Position numbers and translations under genes: made by a program. Below are positions 15,324 to 23,063 of a stretch of 55,834 nt of DNA, piece by piece. The DNA lies in contig NZ_LAJH01000007.1 in NCBI RefSeq assembly GCF_001292625.1, positions 1 to 55,834 of the forward strand. The letters are read 5' to 3'. The DNA comes from Shimia sp. SK013. Lineage in GTDB: Bacteria; Pseudomonadota; Alphaproteobacteria; Rhodobacterales; Rhodobacteraceae. Numbering within the stretch: the first letter of the stretch is position 1; the number at the start of each line of letters is the position of its first letter. The notes beneath the pieces are model-generated. The model had not been told where the DNA came from, ran no database searches, and was given only the letters and a program-made list of their open reading frames with translations.

Positions 15324-17369
15324 ATGGCGGAAACGGTCGGCTATTCAGTTGATGAAAACGTGGCGGTGCTGAAGGTCAGCGAACCGCCCAACAACGCATT
15401 GACGTCTGATGTGTGTGCCGCGCTGATTGTGGCGCTACAGAGGGCCGGGGCCGCGCCTGAGGTTCAGGCCGTTGTGATCATTGGCGCGAGCGGTGTGTTC
15501 AGTGCGGGATACCCGATTGGCACTCTAAGCGCCAAAAGTGCGTCGGATGCGGCGTCGCTTTGTATCAGCATCGAAACATTTGCGTTGCCTGTGGTGGCTG
15601 CGGCGTCGGGTGTCGCGCTGGGTGCGGGGCTTGATGTGGTTTTGGCGTGTCATTATCGGCTGGCAGATGCGCAGGCAAAGATCGGGTTTCCCGAAGTGGG
15701 GCTTGGCCTGATGAGTGGCGCTGGCGGCACCCAGCGTGCACCGCGGCTGGCTGGGGCTGATGTCGCGCTTGAAATGATGCTGACCGGGGTTGCGATGTCG
15801 GTGACGGACGCAAGGGCCCGGGTGTTCTTTGACTATGTGGTGAAGAGCAACCTTGAAGAGGTTGCGGTTGAGTTTGCCAAGAGCGTGGTGGCTGAGGGTC
15901 TTGGTGTGCGCCCAACGGCTGCGCGTCGGGAGGGCCTGGCGGATTCTGCGGCTTTTGATGCGGCGTTGTCGAAGTGGCGCGCTCGGGCGCCGGAGCATGC
16001 GAAATCCGCCAACCAGGATATTTTGGACAGTGTCGAGGCGTGCCGATTGTTGCCGTTTGACGCAGGTCTGGCTTTTGAAGCAGAGAGGTTCAAGGCACGC
16101 GTTGAGGCACCGGAGTTCTTGGGCCTTCGCCACATTGCCGTAGCTGAGCGGCGGGCGGCGCATTTTCCGGAGCTGGCGTCCGGCGCTGTAGAGCCAGTTA
16201 AACTTGTGGGCGTGATCGGACTTGGTGCTGTCGGGGTTGGGTTTGCAGTGGCCGCGCTGATGGTGGGATTTGATGTTGTCTGTGTCGAGCGCGGGAGGCA
16301 AGCGCTTGAAAGCGGTATGGAGCGTATCAGGCTACTTTTAGACAAGGCCGTTGGCGACGGTCGATTGTCGGCGAAAAAGCGGGATCGGATTGAGGCGTCT
16401 TTGTTTAGTGGAGATGATCTCGTTGCCGTAGCCGAAGCGGACTTTGTATTGGAAGCGTCCGGGCAGAACCCCGAAGTGGAACGCCAGATATTTGCGCAAT
16501 TGGATGGCGTGTCCAAAGAAGGTGCTGTTTTGGCGGCACATGGACCGCTGGCGGATGTAGACGCTTTGGCGCTGGAAACCGGATGCCCTGAAGAGGTTAT
16601 GGGTTTATATTTCCCAACCGCGGCGCATTTGTCACCCGGTGTGGAGGTTGTTGTTGGCGTCAAGACGTCAGATGCCACTGTGGTGCGCGCGCTCTCTGTG
16701 TTGAAAACCATGAACAAAGCGCCTGTGCGAGTGACACCCCATGTCGGGCTTATTGGCCACACGGTCTCGACGGCGGCGCTGCGCGCTGCTGAGCAGATGG
16801 TGTTGCGCGGGGCGGTGCCGCAGGACGTTGATCGTGCAATTCGGGAATGGGGCATGTCTTTGGGACCGTTTGAAGCTGCTGACCTTGCGGGGCTTGAGGC
16901 GCCGTGGCTACAGGCAAACGGGGCGACACTCAGTGTGGCTTTGGCGCGGCGGATGTGCACTGGACGAGCGTCCGGGCGCGGGTGGTACCAATATGAAGAT
17001 AATCGCGCGCAGAGTGTTCCGGCCGAGCTTGATAGTTTTTTGCATCAACAGCGATCCGAGGCGGCGCGCGACCCCAAAACATTCAGCGACACACAAATTC
17101 AGACGAGATGCCTTGCGGCGATGGCAAATGCAGGGGTTGGTTTGCTGCGCAAAGGCGTGGTGGCCTCGCCAGCCGATATCGACGTGGCCATGGTGCATGG
17201 ATTTGGATTTCCCCGTTGGCGGGGCGGTCCGATGATGGCTGCACAGCAAGCGGGGTTGGTGCGGGTTCGGGCAACGCTGAGGGCGATGAAAGCCGAAGGG
17301 GACAGCCAATCAGCCCCTGATCCGGTGTTTGACCATCTTATCAAGAATGGCGGGCAATTGGCACGGTGA
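15324..17369 (+). CDS. FadJ/FadB-like multifunctional protein with substituted catalytic residues
   Basis: A 681-aa protein with a crotonase domain (~1-190), a Rossmann 3-hydroxyacyl-CoA dehydrogenase domain (GLGAVGVGFA, ~299-308) and C-terminal dehydrogenase halves, i.e. the layout of beta-oxidation FadB/FadJ (length normal, ~700). Compared with FadB, the first hydratase Glu is Asp104 while the second, Glu124, is kept at the same 20-residue spacing. The dehydrogenase HFFNP motif reads YFPTA, so the catalytic His is Tyr429; the paired Glu441 remains. The NTS and GFVGNR segments are also altered (HGPLADV, VGLIGHT). I start at the ATG at 15324, since the upstream frame does not resemble the family. 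No thiolase partner is adjacent. Activity is uncertain. Confidence 0.85.
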   Translation: MAETVGYSVDENVAVLKVSEPPNNALTSDVCAALIVALQRAGAAPEVQAVVIIGASGVFSAGYPIGTLSAKSASDAASLCISIETFALPVVAAASGVALGAGLDVVLACHYRLADAQAKIGFPEVGLGLMSGAGGTQRAPRLAGADVALEMMLTGVAMSVTDARARVFFDYVVKSNLEEVAVEFAKSVVAEGLGVRPTAARREGLADSAAFDAALSKWRARAPEHAKSANQDILDSVEACRLLPFDAGLAFEAERFKARVEAPEFLGLRHIAVAERRAAHFPELASGAVEPVKLVGVIGLGAVGVGFAVAALMVGFDVVCVERGRQALESGMERIRLLLDKAVGDGRLSAKKRDRIEASLFSGDDLVAVAEADFVLEASGQNPEVERQIFAQLDGVSKEGAVLAAHGPLADVDALALETGCPEEVMGLYFPTAAHLSPGVEVVVGVKTSDATVVRALSVLKTMNKAPVRVTPHVGLIGHTVSTAALRAAEQMVLRGAVPQDVDRAIREWGMSLGPFEAADLAGLEAPWLQANGATLSVALARRMCTGRASGRGWYQYEDNRAQSVPAELDSFLHQQRSEAARDPKTFSDTQIQTRCLAAMANAGVGLLRKGVVASPADIDVAMVHGFGFPRWRGGPMMAAQQAGLVRVRATLRAMKAEGDSQSAPDPVFDHLIKNGGQLAR

Positions 17370-17392
17370 CTTTTCCGCGTGCCGAGAGAGTG

Positions 17393-17608
17393 TCAGGCAA
17401 ATGAGATTCCGACGATCACTGTCATCAATCCGAGAACGGAAAGGAACAAAGACCCGAGGTTCAATGGGATTACCTTTTGCACAGAGATGCGCAAGTCCTC
17501 GTCAGAAAGGCCCGCGCGTCGGGCTTTGTTCACTTTGACAATCGAGAGAAGCAGTCCGATCAAGCCAATCACAGAAATGGCTGCGCCCACCCAGATAATC
17601 CAGCTCAT
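17393..17608 (-). CDS. Small two-helix membrane protein, function unknown
   Basis: A 71-aa protein with two hydrophobic helices (WVGAAISVIGLIGLLLSIV; LGSLFLSVLGLMTVIVGI) joined by a basic/acidic loop KARRAGLSDEDLR. A GAGGAGA ribosome site is correctly spaced before the ATG, and the gene is convergent with the FadJ-like gene, so it is probably real. Conserved in appearance with roseobacter DUF-type membrane proteins, but I cannot name a family. Confidence 0.7.
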   Translation of the reverse strand: MSWIIWVGAAISVIGLIGLLLSIVKVNKARRAGLSDEDLRISVQKVIPLNLGSLFLSVLGLMTVIVGISFA

Positions 17609-17845
17609 GATGCGTCTCCTCGCGGTAACTTGCGCTAGGCGCCTATCGTATCAGGGGTATGCACGCAAGGCCGTCCGCGCGGTTGGACGCGCAAATGTCA
17701 CACACTGCGAGATCACCTGTTGCAGGGGGGCATGGGGGGCGCTAGGTTGCGGCCTCGTTTGCTGCCGTCACATTGACGAAGCAGTCACATCCGTTTCGTT
17801 TCCAGCCGTCAGGCCGCTGTGCCGGGCCACCATCCAGGAGTTCTT

Positions 17846-18130
17846 ATGTCCGACTTCTCGTCCGATACCCCGACCGAAAGCAGTACCGACAGCAGCTATC
17901 GCGTGACCGCAGGCGAACTACGCCAGTTTGTCGAGCGTTATGAGCGTCTTGAGATGGAAAAGAAGGACATCGCCGACCAGCAAAAAGAGGTCATGGCGGA
18001 GGCCAAGTCACGTGGATACGACACCAAAGTGTTGCGCAAGGTTGTGGCACTGCGCAAGCGTGACAAAGACGACATTGCCGAGGAAGAAGCCGTGTTGGAA
18101 ATGTACAAAGAAGCGCTGGGCATGTCCTAA
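17846..18130 (+). CDS. gapR: GapR/DUF2312-family DNA-binding protein
   Basis: A 94-aa protein with the DUF2312 signature: a long helix ELRQFVERYERLEMEKKDIA continuing through SRGYDTKVLRKVVALRKRD and ending in EMYKEALG. In Caulobacter GapR is a nucleoid protein that tracks overtwisted DNA ahead of the replisome and stimulates topoisomerases. The Ser/Thr-rich N-terminal tail (~20 residues) is extra. CCAGGAG precedes the ATG. It stands alone; a 237-bp spacer lies upstream, where a TTGACG at ~17773 could be a -35. Confidence 0.9.
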   Translation: MSDFSSDTPTESSTDSSYRVTAGELRQFVERYERLEMEKKDIADQQKEVMAEAKSRGYDTKVLRKVVALRKRDKDDIAEEEAVLEMYKEALGMS

Positions 18131-18178
18131 CGTGGCAGCGGCGCCTGACGGGGCCGCTACTGCTTGCCTCAAGTGAGG

Positions 18179-19054
18179 TCAGGGCGTGATGAGCGTGACG
18201 CCGGGAATGCGTTCGATCAGAAAGACGTCTTCGTCGTATATGTCGGACATCGCCTCGACAAAGTCTTCTGACCAACCGGGCAGGTCCAACTCTTCTTCGA
18301 CCTCGTGCTCAAGAGCAAATTTATCCAGAAACGCCGCAATCACGCGGCGTTTTTGCATTTCTGTCAGATCGGGATGTGTCGCGACATATTCTTCAAAGCG
18401 CAGACCGCCTTCTGGCGACATGATAGAACGCAGCAGATCTGCGCCACCTTCCACTGGTGTGTTGTGATCAAGACCGGCGAATTCTCGCAGCACCTCTTCC
18501 CAGATCAATGGCGTGTCTTCATTGCACCAAACCGTGACCGGCACATTCGGCAGCGCCTGACGTACCCGCATCACCAGTTCGGACCAGCGCAACGCCATAG
18601 GGGCTGAGCCTCCTGTCACCACTTCGAGGTCTTTTTCGGTGCTGCCATTTACCAGAGCGGGCAGAAAGGTGGCGGGATCACGGATGGCCAGAAACACTTC
18701 GATGTCTTCGGCGTGAAAAATCCGGGAAAAATCCATCAGACGTTCGGTGGCGTTTGGATAGATCCGATTCTCGCGTACAGCACCACGGGGCACCCCAAAG
18801 AAGTTGCTGTTGGATAGAACAACGCGGTCCGGCAAGCGGTCCCCGATCATACCCCGCAACAGGCCTTCGCGGTGGGCCGGTGAAATCGGATAGGCGTCCA
18901 CATTGTCCATGATGTCGCGAATTTGGCGGCGATAGCTGCGTGGTTCAGGAACGATCACGCCATGTTCGTTCAGCACCGTCGTATTTTTAACGAGGCTTTT
19001 GACCAACTTGTTTTCGTCGGTGAAATGGGCACCAATATGGAGGACGAGCTTCAT
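18179..19054 (-). CDS. Conserved hypothetical protein with sulfotransferase-like start
   Basis: A 291-aa soluble protein. It begins MKLVLHIGAHFTDEN, reminiscent of the PAPS-binding LHIGAHKTGTT loop of sulfotransferases, but the Lys and Gly-Thr-Thr are missing. Later features are VVLSNSNFFGVPRGAVREN, a plausible EVFLAIRDPATFLPALV helix like the sulfotransferase RNP-type segment, and a TVWCNEDTPLIWEEVLREF strand-helix unit. I infer a relative of sulfotransferases that may not bind PAPS. It is convergent with gapR and divergent from the iron-type permease. Confidence 0.6.
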   Translation of the reverse strand: MKLVLHIGAHFTDENKLVKSLVKNTTVLNEHGVIVPEPRSYRRQIRDIMDNVDAYPISPAHREGLLRGMIGDRLPDRVVLSNSNFFGVPRGAVRENRIYPNATERLMDFSRIFHAEDIEVFLAIRDPATFLPALVNGSTEKDLEVVTGGSAPMALRWSELVMRVRQALPNVPVTVWCNEDTPLIWEEVLREFAGLDHNTPVEGGADLLRSIMSPEGGLRFEEYVATHPDLTEMQKRRVIAAFLDKFALEHEVEEELDLPGWSEDFVEAMSDIYDEDVFLIERIPGVTLITP

Positions 19055-19140
19055 TTTAAGTCTGATTTTCCGCGTGGGTCATAATTAGTATATCTTCGTT
19101 TCTGGACAGTGAAACCAGATTCAGGCAACAGAAGGGCGCA

Positions 19141-20799
19141 ATGAAGGAAACACATCTGTCCAAACGCTCTTTTGTACCCCGTCGTCTGGGGGTCGATCCC
19201 TGGTCTGCGGGGGCGTTTTTGATTGCAATGGTTGTGCTTGCACCAATTGCAGCGGTGATCTGGATCGCCTTTCACCCCGTGGAAAATATCTGGCCGCATT
19301 TGATGTCCACCACTCTGCCAAGGTACTTGCGCACAACGCTGATCCTGATGGTGGCGGTCGGGGTGATTTCCGCAACTATCGGCGCGACAGCTGCCTGGCT
19401 GACAACGCGCTATGATTTTGTCGGCCGACGATGGATCGAATGGGCGTTGTTGTTGCCCTTGGCGATACCAGCTTACGTTGGCGCATATGCACTGGTGGAT
19501 TTTCTGGAATATGCCGGACCGGTTCAGACCGCTCTGCGCGAGGTGTTTGGCTGGCAGACCGCGCGGGATTACTGGTTTCCGCAAATCCGTTCGCTGGGCG
19601 CGGCCATCATGGTTCTATCGGCGGCGTTGTTTCCATATGTATACATACTCGCCCGCGCGGCATTTCGCGAACAGTCCGGCGCTGGCGAAGAAGTTGCGCA
19701 GTCGCTGGGGGCAGGTGCCTTTGGCCGGTTCTGGCGGGTCGGGCTGCCATTGGCGCGCCCGGCAATCGCTGCCGGCACTGCGATTGTAATGATGGAAACA
19801 GTAAATGACTTCGGCACCGTTGACTATTTTGCGGTCCAGACCCTGACCACCGGTATCTTTAGCGTTTGGCTGGAAAGCAACAATGCAGGCGGGGCCGCAC
19901 AGATCGCGACAGTGGTTTTAGGTTTGGTGATCTTCTTGGTGACCATGGAAAAAGTCAGTCGGCGCAAGTTTCAGTTCTTTAGCCTGACCACGCGACATCG
20001 CCCACCGGAGCGCACGCCTTTGCGGGGAAGCGCTGGGTTGGCCGCGTTTGTGGCGTGTTTCCTGCCTTTTGCCATTGGGTTTCTGCTGCCGTTTTGTGTG
20101 ATTTTGAATCACGCATTGGCCAATGCTGATCGCTGGACGGATCCGGCGCTAATGAGGGCTCTGGGCAATACGTTGCGCGTGGGCGGAATTGCCGCCGTAC
20201 TGACGGTGCTTGCCGGCGTTTTCATGGTGTATGGCGTGCGCCTGTCAGGACGCAATCTGCCGCGCCTTTTGCTGCCTGTCACAACAATAGGCTATGCGGC
20301 GCCTGGGGCCGTCCTTGGCGTTGGCATCCTGATACCGCTTGCCACTGTCGACCACACCTTGGCCGACGCCGTCGAGGCCGTTACCGGGCGGTCGTCTGGC
20401 TTGATTTTAACCGGATCGGCGTTTGCGATTGTTCTGGCGTATTGCGTGCGATTCTTCGCCATCGCCCAGGGCGCTGCTGACGGAGCCATGGGGCGGGTTC
20501 CGCCCAGTCTCGCGATGGCGGCACGGTCATTGGGCCGCTCTAAAGGTCAGGTCTTGCGTGAAATTTATGCGCCACTCATCCGAGGATCTGTTGGGTCTGC
20601 GTTGTTGCTGGTCTTCGTGGATTGCGTCAAAGAGCTCCCGGCGACCATGCTGTTGCGGCCTTTCAACTTTGACACGTTAGCGACCCAGGTGCACGATCAA
20701 GCGAGCCTTGAGAATCTTGGCGACGCCAGTCCGGGGGCCATTCTGATCGTGCTGGTGGGTCTCGCGGCGGTCGCACTTTTGGCAAGAGCTAATCGATAG
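19141..20799 (+). CDS. Iron(III)-type ABC transporter permease, two fused domains (FbpB/SfuB family)
   Basis: A 552-aa inner-membrane protein built of two binding-protein-dependent permease halves. Each half has the coupling motif: EEVAQSLGAGAFGRFWRVGLPLARPAI (~180-206) and MAARSLGRSKGQVLREIYAPLIRGS (~459-483). Length and spacing match FbpB-type ferric iron permeases. No binding protein or ATPase gene is next to it, so its partners must be elsewhere; thiamine or 2-aminoethylphosphonate permeases are less likely alternatives. It is followed by tRNA-Thr. Confidence 0.85.
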   Translation: MKETHLSKRSFVPRRLGVDPWSAGAFLIAMVVLAPIAAVIWIAFHPVENIWPHLMSTTLPRYLRTTLILMVAVGVISATIGATAAWLTTRYDFVGRRWIEWALLLPLAIPAYVGAYALVDFLEYAGPVQTALREVFGWQTARDYWFPQIRSLGAAIMVLSAALFPYVYILARAAFREQSGAGEEVAQSLGAGAFGRFWRVGLPLARPAIAAGTAIVMMETVNDFGTVDYFAVQTLTTGIFSVWLESNNAGGAAQIATVVLGLVIFLVTMEKVSRRKFQFFSLTTRHRPPERTPLRGSAGLAAFVACFLPFAIGFLLPFCVILNHALANADRWTDPALMRALGNTLRVGGIAAVLTVLAGVFMVYGVRLSGRNLPRLLLPVTTIGYAAPGAVLGVGILIPLATVDHTLADAVEAVTGRSSGLILTGSAFAIVLAYCVRFFAIAQGAADGAMGRVPPSLAMAARSLGRSKGQVLREIYAPLIRGSVGSALLLVFVDCVKELPATMLLRPFNFDTLATQVHDQASLENLGDASPGAILIVLVGLAAVALLARANR

Positions 20800-20849
20800 G
20801 CAAAAAGGGGGTTGCAGGCCGTGAGCAATTTTCGTATCCCCCCGCCAGT

Positions 20850-20925
20850 GCCCCTATAGCTCAGCTGGTAGAGCAACTGATTTGTAATCAGTAGGTCCGC
20901 GGTTCGAGTCCGTGTGGGGGCACCA
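20850..20925 (+). tRNA. tRNA-Thr (anticodon UGU)
   Basis: The 76-nt cloverleaf includes acceptor stem GCCCCTA/TGGGGGC (one G-T pair), D-arm TAGCTCAGCTGGTAGAGCAA, anticodon stem-loop CTGAT-TTGTAAT-CAG with anticodon TGT, T-arm GGTTCGAGTCC, and an encoded CCA end (20923-20925). It is a likely integration site: decayed mobile DNA and a gained catabolic cluster follow. Confidence 0.97.
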
Positions 20926-21702
20926 TTTTTCAAAATACAATCAATATCTTGCGTGGCGTTCTTCTGTGAGCGTTTTTCTCTTGGTGTTTGCCGGAAGCAC
21001 ACCGGAAGCAACAAGATTTGCATTCGCACTGTTGCATCGCTGCACTACGACAATCGGCCAATTCGACGTTTGAGGTCGTTTGGCACTGTTGACCCTGATT
21101 CTTACCTGACTCATGTCTTGCCGTAGGTGAACGGTTGCCCAACCGTCCAAACAATCTGTTTTGACGGTTGGAGAAAGGTCAGAGCAACTGTGAGGGATTT
21201 AGGCATGACACTTCAAAAGCAAGCATCGGGGTGACGCTTCCATTTTTTTCAACCCGGCGACACTTGGCGTTGTTGCAATCGGCGCGGTTGGTTGGGGCAT
21301 TTACAACCTGTTGCACGATGAGGGCGAGGAAGAGGGAGATTAGGCCTCGGCTGCCATCGATGACGCGGAGGTCGTTGCTAAGGCGGCGGGAACCATCACC
21401 ACCAGCGCGTCTCTTCGGGATTGATTTGGCATTCCTTACGCCGACTTTTCCATGCTCTTGATAGGCATCTCGCCGCCTATAAAAGCTGAGCCGACCAACT
21501 CCGAAATACCGGCAAGTTTTGCGGGCGATGCCAATCTTCTCGGCATTTCGAAGCACTCTAAGCTTTCGCCGTGGTCTGGTGGAATGGCAGGTATTGACGG
21601 GAAAGCCGCCCACTTAATCCGAATTTTAAAAGGGGCTTTGGACCGAAAAGGTCCAGAATTGGAAATGAAATCGATTTTGTAGATGTTAAATAGCGCCTTA
21701 TC
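20926..21702. other. Decayed DNA downstream of tRNA-Thr
   Basis: This ~780-bp stretch holds no intact gene. It contains the IS transposase remnant listed separately and an open plus-strand frame (21209-21343) without a start codon whose product ends in a hydrophobic segment and an acidic tail (VAIGAVGWGIYNLLHDEGEE); I cannot name it. No copy of the tRNA 3' end was noticed elsewhere in the window. Confidence 0.6.
21395..21598 (-). pseudogene. IS481/IS3-like transposase N-terminal remnant
   Basis: The frame reading VNTCHSTRPRRKLRVLRNAE then CRYFGVGRLSFYRRRDAYQE and RNAKSIPK matches the helix-turn-helix start of IS481/IS3-type transposases, in which an RRKLKVLRHAE stretch is followed by CRYFGI-x-RxSFYRW. 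It has lost its start codon and everything after ~70 residues, where the frame runs into unrelated sequence. It marks past IS activity at the left edge of the sulfonate cluster. Confidence 0.7.
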
Positions 21703-22722
21703 TCAACGGGGCGGGGCCAGAGATTGACGCCTTACAATATAGGTGTCGATGCAGATGGTACGCCCTTCAGACTTGCCTTCTACCATTTCTATCAACTCGC
21801 TGGCAGCCTTGCGCCCCATCTCCCGATGGGGAACGTGTACTGTAGTCAAAGCGGGGTTAACAATCTCGGCCAATTCGATGTCATCAAAGCCGGTAATGGA
21901 AACATCTTCGGGTACCCGGAGACCCAGTGCTTGCGCAGCGCGCAATGCACCAACAGCCAATACGTCATTGCCGCACAAAACAGCCGTTGGACGTGTGGCC
22001 CGAGACATCAACTCGCGAAACGCGGCCTCGCCATGCTCAATGCCATATGGCGTTTCAACGATGTTGATATGGTTTGCCTCAAGGCCATGTTCCCGCAATG
22101 CGTCCTCTACGCCATTCTTACGTCTCGTTGCCCTGTCATTGCCTGTAAGGACGCCGGAAATCATCGCAATTTCGCTATGTCCTTCTTGAATCACCTTTCG
22201 CGCCAGAGAGGCCATCGAACTTCGATTGTCAAAACCAATGGAAGGAAGATCCGCCTCAGGAAGATGAGACCAAGCCACCAGCGTTGGGACCTGATGCTGT
22301 TTCAGGTAGTCGTAAATTTCAGACCTTCGCTCATGGCCAATCAGTAGAAGTCCGTCTGCACCTCGGGCCACGAGAGCTCTGATTTGTTCCTCTTCAACGT
22401 CTGGCTTGTAGGCAGAACTTGAAACGAGGAGGGTGTAGCCCTGATCTCGCAGTTGATCTTGAAAAGCTTGCAAACCTCGGGCGAAGATCGCGTTGTCCAT
22501 GGTCGGAATGATCGCACCAATGGTGAATGATCTGTTTGCCGCCATCACGCGCGCAGCAAAGTTGGGCGTGTAACCCAAGAGCTCAACGACTTCCATTACG
22601 CGTTTTCTAGTTTTTTCGACAACGCGATCAGGCGAATTCAGACAACGCGATACCGTCGCGGTCGAAACGTTCGCTGTTCGCGCTACATCGCTAAGTGTTG
22701 GTGCCCGACGGTTTTTTTCCAT
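21703..22722 (-). CDS. LacI-family transcriptional repressor of the sulfonate cluster
   Basis: A 339-aa regulator. The N-terminal helix-turn-helix is TLSDVARTANVSTATVSRCLN (residues ~9-29) with hinge helix GYTPNFAARVMA; the rest is a periplasmic-binding-protein-like effector domain (RSFTIGAIIPTMDNAIFARGL, FDNRSSMASLA, GFDDIELAEIVNPALTTV). It is divergent from the TRAP/hps cluster, and the shared 131-bp spacer has two LacI-type operators. It should repress the cluster until a pathway compound binds; the effector (dihydroxypropanesulfonate, sulfolactate or a later product) is inferred. Confidence 0.93.
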   Translation of the reverse strand: MEKNRRAPTLSDVARTANVSTATVSRCLNSPDRVVEKTRKRVMEVVELLGYTPNFAARVMAANRSFTIGAIIPTMDNAIFARGLQAFQDQLRDQGYTLLVSSSAYKPDVEEEQIRALVARGADGLLLIGHERRSEIYDYLKQHQVPTLVAWSHLPEADLPSIGFDNRSSMASLARKVIQEGHSEIAMISGVLTGNDRATRRKNGVEDALREHGLEANHINIVETPYGIEHGEAAFRELMSRATRPTAVLCGNDVLAVGALRAAQALGLRVPEDVSITGFDDIELAEIVNPALTTVHVPHREMGRKAASELIEMVEGKSEGRTICIDTYIVRRQSLAPPR

Positions 22723-22785
22723 TTTTTCTTCTGCTGAAATCTAGTTCCTCTTCATATCACATTTACAGGAAATCACCACACGCAA

Positions 22786-22820
22786 TGTAAGCGCTTGCAT
22801 TTTGAATGTAAGCGCTTACA
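22786..22820. promoter_or_regulatory. Two LacI-type operators, centres 21 bp apart
   Basis: TGTAAGCGCTTGCA (22786-22799) and the perfect palindrome TGTAAGCGCTTACA (22807-22820) contain the central CG step and AAGCGCTT core typical of LacI/PurR-family operators. Their centres are 21 bp apart, two helical turns, so dimers would sit on the same DNA face. They lie between the divergent LacI gene and the TRAP/hps operon. Confidence 0.85.
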
Positions 22821-22853
22821 AATGTTACCGAACCAACTCAATAGGAGTGTCCG

Positions 22854-23042
22854 ATGTTTCTCGCCGCCTCGATCGCCGTCTTTGCCGTTTTCTTTGCAAA
22901 TGTAGCGCTCGGTGCCTTCGCGGGCAGCGCATTCTTGGGAGACGTGGGGGAAATGTTGGTTCTGTTTGCGGCGTCTATTCTTTTTGTTGTCGCAATTCTG
23001 AAGAGAGAAACCACTGAAAAGAAAAGAAAAAGCAGTGGATGA
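22854..23042 (+). CDS. Small membrane protein leading the TRAP operon
   Basis: A 62-aa protein with two hydrophobic helices (LAASIAVFAVFFANVALGAF; MLVLFAASILFVVAIL) and a basic C-terminal tail (KRETTEKKRKSSG). An AGGAG ribosome site precedes the ATG. It begins 33 bases after the second operator and 21 bases before the TRAP binding-protein gene, so it is the first gene of the operon. Function unknown; small proteins in this position could assist the transporter. Confidence 0.75.
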   Translation: MFLAASIAVFAVFFANVALGAFAGSAFLGDVGEMLVLFAASILFVVAILKRETTEKKRKSSG

Positions 23043-23063
23043 TACACGTATTGGGAGGAAACT

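Noticed and set aside
20697..21029. A 110-codon minus-strand frame over tRNA-Thr (GAPTRTRTADLLITNQLLYQLSYRG)
   Set aside because: This is the familiar spurious translation of a tRNA gene antisense strand.
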